A stretch of DNA of 64,000 bases, from contig SCFE01000007.1 of assembly GCA_004352715.1 (NCBI GenBank), forward strand, positions 3,472,015-3,536,014, in the 5' to 3' direction. The notes under the pieces were generated by a model that did no database searches, was not told the origin of the DNA, and saw only the letters and a program-made list of their open reading frames with translations. A program made the position numbers and the translations under genes. This DNA comes from Hofstenia miamia (Eukaryota > Xenacoelomorpha > Acoela). Shown here piece by piece: positions 37,301 to 48,230 of this stretch (its first letter is position 1; each line of letters opens with the position of its first letter).

Positions 37301-40300
37301 GTTTCCAATCATAATTAAAAGCTTAGATCTTGAAAAGTTTCTATCTTTCTAACACAACTTTAACTATAGTTAAAAAATGGTACTAAGGGAATAAATTTTG
37401 CAGGAACAATTAACACTAAAAGAGCGACAACAGTTCAAATCACCATTCACCAATTTCACCTGGGTTCTTCTAGCAGTTATTCTTTGCGGGATTTGCCCCC
37501 CTTCTCTCTAAGATCTCGGAAAAGGTACATCCGATCAACACCAAATTTTGATGTGAAGATACTTTGACATGCCAGGAATATTTTGGTAGTAACCATTTTG
37601 CGATACAATAATTAATATGAAAATTATGCGCACATATTAATTAGATTATGCATCACATTTTGTTAATTTCTCTTTATTGCCACACAATGTTAGAAATAGG
37701 TCTAAATATAGGCCTTTCTCTTGATTCTTATTTTGTAACACAAATAAAACATAGAAAACTGTTAAATATAAATTTGCATTTAAAAGTACTCATTGGTCTC
37801 AATTTATAACATTTAATTACAAAATCGTTATTTTCGAAATTCTAAAAAAAATCAGTTTTTCATAAAAACTTTTTAAAAATTTTTATAATTTGGTAATCAT
37901 TGACACTATCTGCATAATTTTTGGTCAAAAGTTCCAGAACAAATTATTGAAAAAAGTCATGGAAGTATAGCTTATTTAAAATACATCTCTGAGTTACACC
38001 TAAAAATATGAAGGGGTCAAAATCCCTCCGTCCTCCAAGGTAAAATTGTGTTAAACATTTTTTGTTTGCTTCGTTATTTATTCAGCAACAACACTATCAG
38101 GTACATGTACTTCCAATTATGCTGATAATCATATTGAATTTATTTTTTGTAGGAATTTTGATTCCATTTGATAATTTTCGCTTTTGAAACGTCAGAGTAA
38201 ATTTATTCTCAAGGAGTAATAGCTGTTCTAGTGTTAAGCAGAATTGTTTTCCACTGATGCATAACTTTTGAATTTGATTATATATCCATTGCCGCATGTG
38301 ATTCGAATATTTTCATAAAATGCAAAGAACTCAATTTAGAAAATGTTTGCTTCATGATAAGAAGAAATCTTTGAAATATCACAGTTATAGTAAATAATAA
38401 GCCTTTAGTGATCAGAACCAAAATTGTTTGTGAATTATGTAAACTTTCATGCACAATAAAAGCCATAACTTGTTATTGTTGCAAACCTGTTTTTTTAAGT
38501 CAACTAATCAACAATTGCTTGAATTCTAGTCATTAATTCTCCAACTAAATGTTGAATAAGTATGTGATATCAGGTGTTGATGATTCAACTTTTTTAATAT
38601 TTTTGACACTTTCAATCAAATTCATACTAGTGTCCATCGATTTTATTGATTAACAAAGAGCTTTATTGTATATAAATTGTTATTTTTTTACATTTACTAG
38701 GTAACCTAACGTTATGAACAATATGTACAAAAATATTTCAGAAATGCAGAAGTTAATGATATCACTATTGAGAGAAAATATTCTACTAAGTATTAAACAA
38801 AATTGCCTTGGTAGACGTTAAAAATATATTGTAAATTTTGAGGATAACGTAATAATACCCAAGATTTGGTTCAAAATGCAAATCTACAAAGCCTAAAATA
38901 ATCATAAGTGTCAGAGGGTTGACATCGACATACATTTGGTTTAGACGTACTTATAAATACGTATTACATATTTCTTAGGGCGAGTTTTCGATTATAACAA
39001 TATATTTGATTTAATTCATGATGTAATGCTTAAAAGTGATATTAATGAAATTGGTGCCTGTAATATCGCGTAGGTATGGAGACATCTCTTTGATCATTGG
39101 ATTTATTAAAAAAATCAGCCTTAGGAATAATATAGAGGGTGCCCGTAAAATCTAGATACAGGAAAATTAACAATTTTTAAAATTACTCATATCTTTTGCA
39201 TCCATGCTTCAATAAAGATTTAAACTTATAGTTCTCAGTTGCTATGAAATCATAATTTAAAAATTTAATGCACTTTTTCCGGTAAGAAGTTCACTTATTT
39301 AGATAGTGGTGAAATTATGAAATTTTTTTGTGTCCAGAATTTATGGACACCCTGTATATGCTCCTCAAAAAGTTTGTTACTAAATTATTCAAAGCATTGA
39401 AATATTTGAAAAGAATTTTAGCTAGTCTTACACAAATATTTATATTATAAATGCTTTAAAATGATTGATCATTTTTTTCATATATACTTCAATAAAAACG
39501 AATATTTCAATTCTATTTAGATAGAGTGTTTATAAATTAAAAAAACAACGAAGTGATCTTGAAACGATATTTGGACAATTAAGCCAATTTATATTCACTG
39601 TTATCAATCTTATCCAAACTATCACTTTTTGGATAATGTAGATCATATTTTAGAATTATTGCTATTGCAGAATCTTTGTCCCCAAAAATCTTTCTTAAGC
39701 ATAATAGAAATTGAATGACAGAAAATAAGACTTTATTCTAAAATTAAATTTCTATTAACAAGAACGTAATACATGTATTTGTATTTGCTTTAAATATATC
39801 TCATGTCTTGTCAAACTGTATTGAAACTGATAAAATTTGACGCATACTGGCAGAGCTAGAGTTAATTCCATGAGGTACCCATCCATAGGCGGTCATTGCA
39901 TAGATATTTTTTTTGCAATTAAGACAAGTTTATGTCTAATTCATTGATAACTTCCAAAGAATCTTAACGATTTTCAACAGCAAATCTACTGTAGCATATA
40001 TTCTAGAGATATTTTCAGTCGGTTATTGCCCTTGTTTTAGGTTTAGATTGGTCTCCAAGATAGCATTTCAATATATTTACGGAAAGTGTATTGATGTTGA
40101 TACAAATTTACATCAGCAAATGTAGCATGAAACGCATTTGGTTTTCAAGAACAAAGCCTGCAATATAGTTTTTCAAAATTTGAAATACAATAAATGCAGA
40201 AAGTATATCGCAATAGAAATTTGTTAGAAACTTTCAAAATAATCCAATAAATATTTAGCTTTGTTGCAAAATATCTACTTTAAACAGAGAAGATCGCCAT

Positions 40301-41408
40301 TTTTATTGAAAAAGTAATTGCAAGTTTACTAAAACTTAGGATTAACATTAGTTTCAATTTTTTCTAGAACTTTGATAATTCAACTTTAATTGGTGTCAGC
40401 TACTCATAATCAATGTACATGTGTCTGATTATTGAAATCTAAGTCTAGCAGTATGTGACCATATTGTTTGCTAGGGTTAACCGGTACACATTCAATTTCA
40501 ACAGAATTGCAGCCGTTTTGTTGATTATTCTTTGATTTAATTGACAATAAAAATTTTGTTTCAAAAACAGTCATTTTTCGGTTATTTGTTACCGGAAACG
40601 GCTATGGTCATTAAAAACCCATTTTTTTGATCATTTTATAAAAAAAATTATGGGAATAAGAGATAAAAATTTCATAGGACCAACGAAACTCTAGTTACGA
40701 GATCTGCCTACCTTTCATACGATTTCATAGTTGTCCTGATTAAGTTCTTTTTCTTAGCCAAACATGAAATATAATTATATTTTATTGTGGCAAACGACTG
40801 TTAGCTAGTATTTTTCTTCCGACTATTGCAAATTATTAAGTTATAATCTAGGATAAATTATTTTTGATGAATGATTTTTTTGAAAAATTTACAATTGATT
40901 ATATACATACGTAATATTCTGGTGCTTCAACTACTATACTAAGTAGCCATGTTGTCGACATCAGAACTCCAATTGTTTTTCTTGAGAATGCATTGTATTT
41001 GAATGGGAAATTGAGAATAAGGAATCTCTCAAATGCAAAGAATATCAGAGACAAATTACTAACACTAAAATAAGTATACTTAATTTAACAACATTCTATA
41101 AGCAAACTATATGTAGAGAAATTTTCAAATTATAACTTATAAAAGATTGAACAATACTGTATTTTGCCAGCAGTAAGAAAGTGAAAGAAGTTCCAGTATA
41201 CTGCAAGGCTAAATCCTGAGCCAATATCTGCGAGGAGAATGTTGATTATGTATGTTACAAATGGATATATTAGGAACTTTGGGTTAAGCAAAACGAAAAG
41301 TGCAAACATGTTGCTACAAATGCCAAAGACTTCAACAGACAAATTTGACAGTGATATTATTTTCTTAATATGTTGAATTTCGTCTTCTTCATGTGTTGCG
41401 TTTAGCAT
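29732..41408 (-). CDS. Class A (rhodopsin-like) G-protein-coupled receptor, four exons, 306 aa predicted
   Basis: Exons at 41137-41408, 40911-41064, 36408-36670 and 29732-29963 join in phase (2, 0, 2) into a complete seven-helix protein with no stop. The receptor would sit in the plasma membrane and signal through G proteins; the ligand is unknown. Seen: N-glycosylation site NAT at residue 3; TM1 about 22-41; TM2 50-72 with Asp61 (D2.50); TM3 about 79-105 ending ERF (DRY position, Arg104); TM4 with Trp130; TM5 with Pro200; TM6 about 232-257 with Cys246-Pro247; TM7 ending N284-C285-Y-M-F288 (NPxxY position); helix 8 with a double Cys near the C-terminus. The usual TM3/ECL2 disulfide pair is absent: no Cys falls at 3.25 and the ~40-residue ECL2 has none. 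Intron sizes are 72, about 4240 and 6444 bp. The exon 3 acceptor is the least certain point; a missed small exon between exons 2 and 3 is possible. Confidence 0.85.
31030..31930 (-). repeat. Inverted duplication, right arm (in GPCR intron 3)
   Basis: Reverse complement of 19129-20029. It includes an LTR start at 31425 running down to 31030, where the LTR is cut short. The preceding CAAG is the same flank as at 19630, so the LTR was already inserted when the segment was copied. The frame 31243-31446 is identical in protein to 19613-19816 for this reason and is not a gene. Confidence 0.85.
32105..32190. repeat. Short tandem duplication (~41 bp x 2)
   Basis: Two copies of a unit containing ACTGTGTTACCTAAAGACAG followed by CACTACCAA, back to back in GPCR intron 3. 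Confidence 0.85.
32565..33714 (-). mobile_element. Solo Gypsy LTR (in GPCR intron 3), ATAT target duplication
   Basis: 1150 bp on the minus strand from TGTCACATCCTCTACCAGGC to GATGATGCTACA. ATAT lies on each side (32561-32564 and 33715-33718). Same family as 16876-18038. Confidence 0.85.
33719..36400. other. GPCR intron 3, 5' part
   Basis: No gene seen. It contains (TA)n runs at 34222-34254 and 34331-34380. Plus-strand frames at 33687-33971 and 34105-34293 have no family motif and overlap the LTR edge and the TA run. Confidence 0.5.
36408..36670 (-). CDS. GPCR exon 3 (extracellular loop 2, TM5)
   Basis: The donor is AAAG|GTAAGA. The chosen acceptor TTTGAAG|AAT keeps phase 0 with exon 2 and leaves two bases (AG) for exon 4. 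A better-looking acceptor (TATTTAG at about 36604) is out of phase. TM5 holds Pro200 and is followed by RRK and a short loop. Confidence 0.75.
36465..37646. repeat. ~576-bp tandem duplication covering part of GPCR exon 3
   Basis: 36465-37040 and 37041-37646 are near-identical direct copies. The second has about 30 extra bases (containing GCGGGATTTGCC) near 37478. The left edge cuts exon 3 so that only one copy keeps the splice donor. Confidence 0.9.
37041..37246 (-). pseudogene. Truncated extra copy of GPCR exon 3
   Basis: Matches exon 3 from its acceptor to the TM5 LNGGI segment, then stops at the duplication border without a donor site. It lies upstream of the intact exon 3 in transcript order. 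Having an acceptor but no donor, it should normally be skipped. Confidence 0.8.
37647..39134. other. GPCR intron 2, no gene seen
   Basis: AT-rich. Minus-strand frames 38097-38297 and 38278-38466 overlap each other and show no GPCR or other motif. Confidence 0.5.
39135..39354. mobile_element. Mariner-type MITE in GPCR intron 2
   Basis: 220 bp. The left end GAGGGTGCCCGTAAAATCT and the inverted right end CAGGGTGTCCATAAATTCT are flanked by TA at 39133-39134 and 39355-39356. Non-coding. Confidence 0.8.
39357..40910. other. GPCR intron 2, 5' part
   Basis: Nothing recognised apart from AT-rich intron sequence. A small extra GPCR exon could be hidden here or in 36671-39134. Confidence 0.4.
40911..41064 (-). 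CDS. GPCR exon 2 (TM3, TM4)
   Basis: 154 nt between acceptor TTTTAG and a strong donor GTATGT. The first base completes an Asn codon with the two bases left by exon 1. It encodes the ERF motif and the TM4 Trp. The exon is too short to appear as its own long ORF. Confidence 0.85.
41137..41408 (-). CDS. GPCR exon 1 (start codon, TM1, TM2)
   Basis: 90 codons plus 2 nt. The ATG at 41408 opens a short N-terminus with an NAT glycosylation site, which suits a class A receptor without a signal peptide. The LLAD motif of TM2 is clear. The donor is AA|GTTATA, a weaker GT site. Confidence 0.8.
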
Positions 41409-42831
41409 TTTACCAAAATTATTTGATTTGAGAAAATATATAAATCATCCAACCAATCAAAATTTAGTTCCTTCAATAAAAATTTGCTTCAATCATTTAT
41501 GAGATTTTGACTGGTAAAAACCAATTACTAAAGTCCCTTTAACATTCTAAATACCTTAGGGTCTCTGACGACCCCTATCAACATCTAAAGTTAAGAAACG
41601 TCTGAATATTTGAAAAATTATATGTTATGCTCAATGTATATTTAATAAACACTATTTATTTTATTTTTTAAAGCAAAATTCTAGAAATATGAAACTAAAA
41701 AAAATTTTTATAGCAGAAAAAAAAATTACATCTGTGACTACCATGGGGTCTCTGACGATATAAATTATATTAGACTGCAGTTTTGCTAAATTTGCATCGG
41801 CAAAAGACCTGTAAAAATAGAGTTGTTATGTTATTTTGTTGAGTGAACATGTTATTATAAAATTTTGTACCAAATTGTATGTAGCATTTTAGATTTAGAA
41901 AACTGCATTTGTTAGAACTGTGCTCATGTTAATGAAAACATTTTCCCATAGTAGCTAAAACTTTGTATAATAATTTACTAAAATTTTGGGTTTAGAATTT
42001 GGAAGATGACCATTCTTGCCTGTTGCGATTATCTATGACATTTTAAACCATTTTCAACAATTTGTTTTTCTTTGTTTAGGTATACATCAGGTACATTCAA
42101 ACTAATCGTTACTAATTTCTAGATTGCGTCTAGGAGAGCGCACTGACAAACAGCAATAATTTTGCCTCACCACGGTATGATTGCTTATACCATTACCAAT
42201 TATATGTGTGGTCCTCATTATTTACCGATACTGCGTTTGCTAAAAGAGGATCTTCTCAAACAAGGAACCTTGCTCAAGGCAGTAAAACTTTTGAGTGATA
42301 TATTATATGTAGCATTCAAATATTAAAAAAATGACTGAATCCTTCGCCATTCGGATTGTAAATGGCATTGTAAGGTCCTTGAAATCTTCCTACTTAATTT
42401 TTTCTTACATAATTAGCTGCTATATCGGCATTCTCCATGAGTACATTGTTGCTACCACTTTTAAACATTACAAAACAGTTTTAGTGATAGGATGTGGCCG
42501 GCAACCTCATGGTTATTAGTATTATATTTTTTAATGTCACTTAGAATTAGAATTTATTATAAATCCAAGAGCAGATAAATGAAAACTAAAAGTTTCATGC
42601 ATTAAACAGCAGTCGATTTGGGAATGCACTAATAAACGATTCTGTACTTATCTTACGTAGATAATGGACATATTTTTCCATCCTTGCAGGTCGGCTGTTC
42701 GGCCCTCTCCGGGGTGGTAACAAGTCTAAAATAAGATGATCGACTTTAAATTTTATTTGCCTGAGGACCCTTTAGTCAGATTTTGCAGCTATCTCCTCCA
42801 GACAGCCAATTAGAATGTTTATATATATATA
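41409..42831. other. Upstream flank of the GPCR gene
   Basis: It should hold the GPCR promoter and 5' UTR; no TATA or initiator could be assigned. GGGTCTCTGACGA occurs twice in the same orientation (about 41560 and 41746). Confidence 0.4.
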
Positions 42832-43082
42832 NNNNNNNNNNNNNNNNNNNNNNNNNNNNNNNNNNNNNNNNNNNNNNNNNNNNNNNNNNNNNNNNNNNNN
42901 NNNNNNNNNNNNNNNNNNNNNNNNNNNNNNNNNNNNNNNNNNNNNNNNNNNNNNNNNNNNNNNNNNNNNNNNNNNNNNNNNNNNNNNNNNNNNNNNNNNN
43001 NNNNNNNNNNNNNNNNNNNNNNNNNNNNNNNNNNNNNNNNNNNNNNNNNNNNNNNNNNNNNNNNNNNNNNNNNNNNNNNNNN
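42832..43082. other. Assembly gap (251 N) in (TA)n
   Basis: Bordered by TA runs on both sides (43083-43112 on the right). A (CA)n run is at 43259-43278. Confidence 0.99.
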
Positions 43083-43119
<37 letters not shown>

Positions 43120-43369
43120 ATTTGTGTATTGCATCCCAAACAAAGCTTTTTAATTATTTCTTGGAAAATACTGTATATACACAAAAGAAATTCTATGAAT
43201 TTCAAAACAATATATATATATATATATTTGAATAATATTATATAGCGACATGCTTCGACAAACACACACACACACACACGATGGTAGAAGTTATTTTTTT
43301 CTGAAAAGTTAAATCGAATACTTGAGCAGTGAACAGTATACTGCCGCTTTCCAAACCATATCGCTATCA

Positions 43370-43703
43370 ATGTCAAAAGTGGTTTTCCGAATTTTGTTTC
43401 CTAACTAAGTGTAAAGCGGTTTCTGTACACTAATGCCTAAAGTACAATGTCCCTATAAAAATAATTATAAACATCTTAGGCTTATAAAAGTAACGCCAAT
43501 TGCAGCAAGATGCTTAGATTCATTGATAGTATCTTATTGCATAAATGCGCTCACTAATATTTCAGATATCAACCAATTCGGCAATAAACAGAATAGATCA
43601 TTTACCGACGCTTTGATATTTTTAATGGACGGTGTAGGAACATCCTTAAGTTCTAGAGACAACAATTGTATAGGTTTTTGCCTTTCTCTATTATAGTAGT
43701 GCA
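43370..43703 (+). pseudogene. LINE reverse transcriptase (CR1/L2-like), 5' piece of a split copy
   Basis: The frame from 43433 reads MPKVQ, HLRLIKVTPIAARCLDSLIV, ISDINQFGNKQNRSFTDALI, then DNNCIGFCLSL, the N-terminal RT blocks of CR1/L2/jockey-like LINEs. A -1 shift then leads into YYSSA, the block with the first RT catalytic region (its Asp replaced by Tyr). The sequence stops at 43703, where a hAT element begins, and resumes at 52113. Confidence 0.8.
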
Positions 43704-44441
43704 CAGGGGTGGATCTAGAAATTTGTGATGGGGGTACTGAAGCTTTTAAGTTCGAATTTTGCAGAAATTTTTAATTAAATTCTGATTCATCACACATTTC
43801 TTTACACGTTATAATAACCATTTATACGATCTTTATGATGTCCTGGTTTGAGTTTAAAAATACAGTAAATTTAACTAATGTAGTTTATTTTATACTTACT
43901 GTAAATAGAAATAGGTCATGGAGGATACCAAGCAAATTTAAATCTATACATGGTAGACTCAAAGTGAACGCACTTTTTTGGGTGATAAAGCAACATTATT
44001 TCAAAGAGAAAAAAGACTTTTTTATAGCAGAAACAGGCACAGGATACAAAAAAAGTTAAATTCACTAAATAACAAATTGCAATCGGTGTGAACTTCTAGC
44101 ATATGAATCAATAATGTCTTTAACATTAACTTGAAAGCTTTTGTGTACATACATGAGTGCCAGGCTTGATAAGCGATCTTCTGACATTGTTGAACATAGA
44201 TAGCCTTTTAATCAACTTCATTGTGCTAAAGCTACGCTCTGCTGAGTATGTAGACACTGGCAGTGTTGCAAATATTTGCAAGATAATGCAAATGCTAGGC
44301 AAGTGCATTGGAACAAAATCGAGAGCTTCAACTGCAGTGCTTGGTCGGTACTGCATTTCCTTGCAATAAGCTTCCCACATCTCACTTTCAGGAATAAATT
44401 ATACTTCAGAGCATCCCAATAATTCAGCATACATTGCGTAT

Positions 44442-45126
44442 GTGGTCGGGGTTACTCTACCAGTCAACAGACTGAAGAGTGTGTGTCAACAGATCAAAAT
44501 CCGGAACTACCCCTAGAAGTGTACCACTAAGGCCGGTTTAATCATGCTTGACCTCTGGCGACCCCTGGCACGCAGAGTGCTGATCTGTGTTGAGTCTGAT
44601 CAGCAGGAGTGAAGCCAAAGGCTGAGCTTCATGAGAGGGTTGCGCCTCTCCAGCTTTCGCCAACCAAGGCTATTAACTGGGTAACTCGTGAGCATCTACT
44701 GTCCGCACTAAAACCCATGACAGAGCAGGGCTCCCTCATAGGAAGGCACAGCAAATGCTGGCCAAGGCCTATCTAGAGGCCAGAGACAGAGAAAAATCTC
44801 TGTATTACTGCCCTCGTAGACGCACTCTACGACTCTGGGCACCAGCAGCAATTTAATGCTAGACGTCGCCGTCTGTTCCACAAACTACCAGACAGTCTCA
44901 CATCATCATTACCGCCCCCACATGTGCATAGCACACATGGCGGCACCTTCTTATACCCTATTGTTTAACGTCCACTCTTGGTTCGGGAGTCCGCAAAGCG
45001 ACGCGCCCGTCAAGTATTAGCTCAGCACCACCCTTTGGCTTTCGCCTTGGGAGGTAGCTTCCCCAGGAACCACCGCAAGGAGGTTATCTCTAGGACGGTT
45101 CAGGCACGAGGGCCCTTTCGGTTCCC
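44442..45126. mobile_element. 685-bp GC-rich insertion of unknown class
   Basis: Flanked by ACATTGCGTAT at 44431-44441 and 45127-45137. That is an 11-bp match, which can be read as a 7-, 9- or 11-bp target duplication because the insert starts GTGG and ends CCCAC. Removing it rejoins the hAT frame (VYAM then YAELLG). The GC content is clearly above the surroundings. On the minus strand there is a TATAAG about 180 bp from its start, which with TG...CA ends could suggest a solo LTR, but the duplication is long for an LTR. No protein family is recognised. Confidence 0.75.
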
Positions 45127-46199
45127 ACATTGCGTATACATCTTTTGGCACTTCCTTGAATGACTTAGAAGACAAATTATCAGGAATGAATGCAGATATA
45201 CGCATTGCAACCAGTTGATGATGTGAAAATCTTGAGTCTATTTGATTGACAGTAGAATCCAGGAAAGGAAACCAAACTGATTGCTTAAAATGGGACTTAG
45301 GATCACCACTATGCAAATTGGAACGGTAAATTTGCCGTCCAACTATGCGAGGCATGGTAATAGTTACATCAAATCAACAAAAATGTCATCCCAAATACGG
45401 ACGTCTCCATTATTATTTGAAAATAATTTTGCATCTTTGAGATAATGGCTTAATTTTTTTTTCTCAAAAACTGCACATATTTATCTGTATCATAGCAGTC
45501 CACATTTGTGCATTTAGAAATTCAGATAAAACCTTAGTTCTGGCCATTATTTGCATAGAGAAAACAAGTGCAACTAAAAATTTAGGCTGAAGAAGCAAAT
45601 TTAAATAGAAATTTGCCTCTTGTCTGACTTTTCCATTATGGTGACTGAATAAGTGCTCTAGGGTTCGAATTATGGTTTTAAAATTGTCATGAAACACAAT
45701 AAGTGAGTCGTGACGATGAATAAACCTTGTTATTGTGCATAATGTTTGAAGCGATCTGCAACCAGCCTGGCCCATGTCCAAAAATAATTATCGCCTTGCA
45801 GTAGACGAGTTAATGAAGTTGATCAATGCAGCCACAGTTGAAAACATATCGCTAATGGCATCAACTTGAGAGCAAAATTTAGCACCAAATTAAGTGTATG
45901 ACTTGAGCAATAAACATAAAGTGGGTGAGGGGCAGCAACTGATATTTCATGCTGAACACCATTTATATGACCAGACATTGTGGCAGCACCGTCATAACCC
46001 TGGCCAATCAGAAACAATCTTGACAGCTTATATTCTTTAAGAAGATTAAGGATCTCAGTAGTAAGTCCATGACATGCACAAAAGAAATAAACTTTTCCAT
46101 GATCTTATGCTGCTTCTTATCTTTATCCTCCTTAAACGAAAATTGTTCCTTATGACCAAGATCTGTAGTTTCGTCAACCAATATGGAATAAAAGTTAGA

Positions 46200-47247
46200 A
46201 GTAGTATAGATCCGAGTCCATTACGTTGATATTCGACCTTTTTACCTTGGTGTGGATGTCTGTCGTAGATATGATATAATTTTGTACTTTGGCCGTCTGT
46301 GTATCTCTGACGTCATTGGAATATATTGGTTTTTGTTGGCAAACACATTTGTTTACAGTCTATTCATACATAAATTATATACATAAATAATTGTCAAATA
46401 TCATTGAAATTCTATATGCAAGAAATTATATTTTATGGCTAAATTTCTTCAGTAAAAGTCAGAATTAATAAGTATTTTCAAACAAAAATATTTTGTTTTA
46501 TTTTACATACTTGTGTTTTGTTAATGTATGTGACTTGCTTATTTATGTGGCATAATTTATTTTACACACTTATTTTTTTATTTACATACAAAACATTGGA
46601 TATACCACATTAATTTTGTTTACATGTTTTATATTACACACTTATTTTAATCGGTAAATTTAATAACAAATGTTTGAATCAGAGAGATAACAATACTTGT
46701 TAAAAGCGTAATGCCTTATTTCGGTAATAATGCAAAATAATTTTTTCGGAAAAAACCAAAAAACTAGTTTATGCAAAAACTCGCAATTTCTAATATTTAA
46801 TAAACATATGTGGTAAAACCCACATACGTGTTTAAGACAAGAAAAAATGTAATTTATTCTAAACTTTTCTTATAATGACCATATATATCGCACTATTACA
46901 TTTGTCTATTGTTTTAGTTTATCATCATTGTTGGGATGGGAAAGTTGTAGGAAACATACGCAATGTGTAGTTGCACGTTATGAATTTCACACGGTATTAT
47001 CTAAATTAATAATTAATAAACAAGTCAATAATGAAGTGATAGATCACAATATAAAACACATGACAATTAAAAGTTTAAAAAAATTCAATTCTATTTATAA
47101 AAAAGTATAAAATTAATTTAACATCGGACTGCAAATTCGCAGCAATTCATTAAAATAAAATTAATTACGTTTTAAAAGAAATATCTGTAAAACTAACTAG
47201 AGACAGTATTGCAAAAAAGTGTTAAGAATCAAAACAATATCTAAGAT
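46200..47247 (+). repeat. Left terminal inverted repeat of the 4.34-kb element
   Basis: At least 1048 bp. Its inner end runs into the gap at 47248. It holds one copy of the unit that is tandemly repeated in the right arm. Confidence 0.85.
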
Positions 47248-47844
47248 NNNNNNNNNNNNNNNNNNNNNNNNNNNNNNNNNNNNNNNNNNNNNNNNNNNNN
47301 NNNNNNNNNNNNNNNNNNNNNNNNNNNNNNNNNNNNNNNNNNNNNNNNNNNNNNNNNNNNNNNNNNNNNNNNNNNNNNNNNNNNNNNNNNNNNNNNNNNN
47401 NNNNNNNNNNNNNNNNNNNNNNNNNNNNNNNNNNNNNNNNNNNNNNNNNNNNNNNNNNNNNNNNNNNNNNNNNNNNNNNNNNNNNNNNNNNNNNNNNNNN
47501 NNNNNNNNNNNNNNNNNNNNNNNNNNNNNNNNNNNNNNNNNNNNNNNNNNNNNNNNNNNNNNNNNNNNNNNNNNNNNNNNNNNNNNNNNNNNNNNNNNNN
47601 NNNNNNNNNNNNNNNNNNNNNNNNNNNNNNNNNNNNNNNNNNNNNNNNNNNNNNNNNNNNNNNNNNNNNNNNNNNNNNNNNNNNNNNNNNNNNNNNNNNN
47701 NNNNNNNNNNNNNNNNNNNNNNNNNNNNNNNNNNNNNNNNNNNNNNNNNNNNNNNNNNNNNNNNNNNNNNNNNNNNNNNNNNNNNNNNNNNNNNNNNNNN
47801 NNNNNNNNNNNNNNNNNNNNNNNNNNNNNNNNNNNNNNNNNNNN
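47248..47844. other. Assembly gap (597 N)
   Basis: Followed by a (TA)n run (47851-47902). Lies inside the 4.34-kb TIR element. Confidence 0.99.
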
Positions 47845-47846
47845 TG

Positions 47847-47889
<43 letters not shown>

Positions 47890-48111
47890 TATATATATAT
47901 ACATAACATTTAAAAATAACAAATAACTTATTTATTTTACATTTTAAAAAATTGTTTAAACTTAAATGTCATCAGTGTCTTTGATATTAAGAAATAAATA
48001 AATACTACTATTATCATTGAAATGAATGAACGCACTATTTGATGTATGGAAGCTAATTGTAATTCTATCGTTGTTGCAGTTAGCCTTAAGTAGAATATAA
48101 ACGTATTCTAT

Positions 48112-48115
48112 AAAA
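48112..48115 (-). terminator. Pol III terminator of tRNA-Lys
   Basis: Four T residues on the minus strand, 5 bp after the tRNA 3' end. Confidence 0.7.
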
Positions 48116-48120
48116 GAATT

Positions 48121-48193
48121 CGCCCTATGTGGGAGTTGAACCCACGACCATTGGATTAAAAGTCCAATGCTCTACCAACTGAGCTAACAGGGC
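48121..48193 (-). tRNA. tRNA-Lys(UUU)
   Basis: 73 nt. The acceptor stem GCCCTGT pairs with ATAGGGC (one G-U), with G as discriminator. The D arm is GCTC-AGTTGGTA-GAGC, the anticodon arm TTGGA-CTTTTAA-TCCAA with anticodon TTT, and the T arm GTGGG-TTCAACT-CCCAC. A-box (TAGCTCAGTTGG) and B-box (GGTTCAACTCC) promoters are intact, with no intron. A TTTT pol III stop follows at 48115-48112. It appears functional. It lies inside the 4.34-kb TIR element, an unusual place for a nuclear tRNA. Confidence 0.97.
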
Positions 48194-48230
48194 TTTCAAA
48201 TTCTTAATTAAATTGTTATTTAGTATTAGT

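Noticed and set aside
38097-38466. Extra GPCR exons from minus-strand ORFs in intron 2
   Set aside because: No 7TM motif and no splice sites in the right phase.
42772-43376. ORFs across gaps at 42.8, 47.2 and 53.1 kb with Tyr-Ile repeats
   Set aside because: N runs and (TA)n translated as YIYIYI; no protein.
44442-45126. Calling the GC-rich insert a solo LTR
   Set aside because: TG...CA ends and a TATA-like box fit, but the flanking duplication would be 7 bp or more and no related LTR is in the window. Left unclassified.
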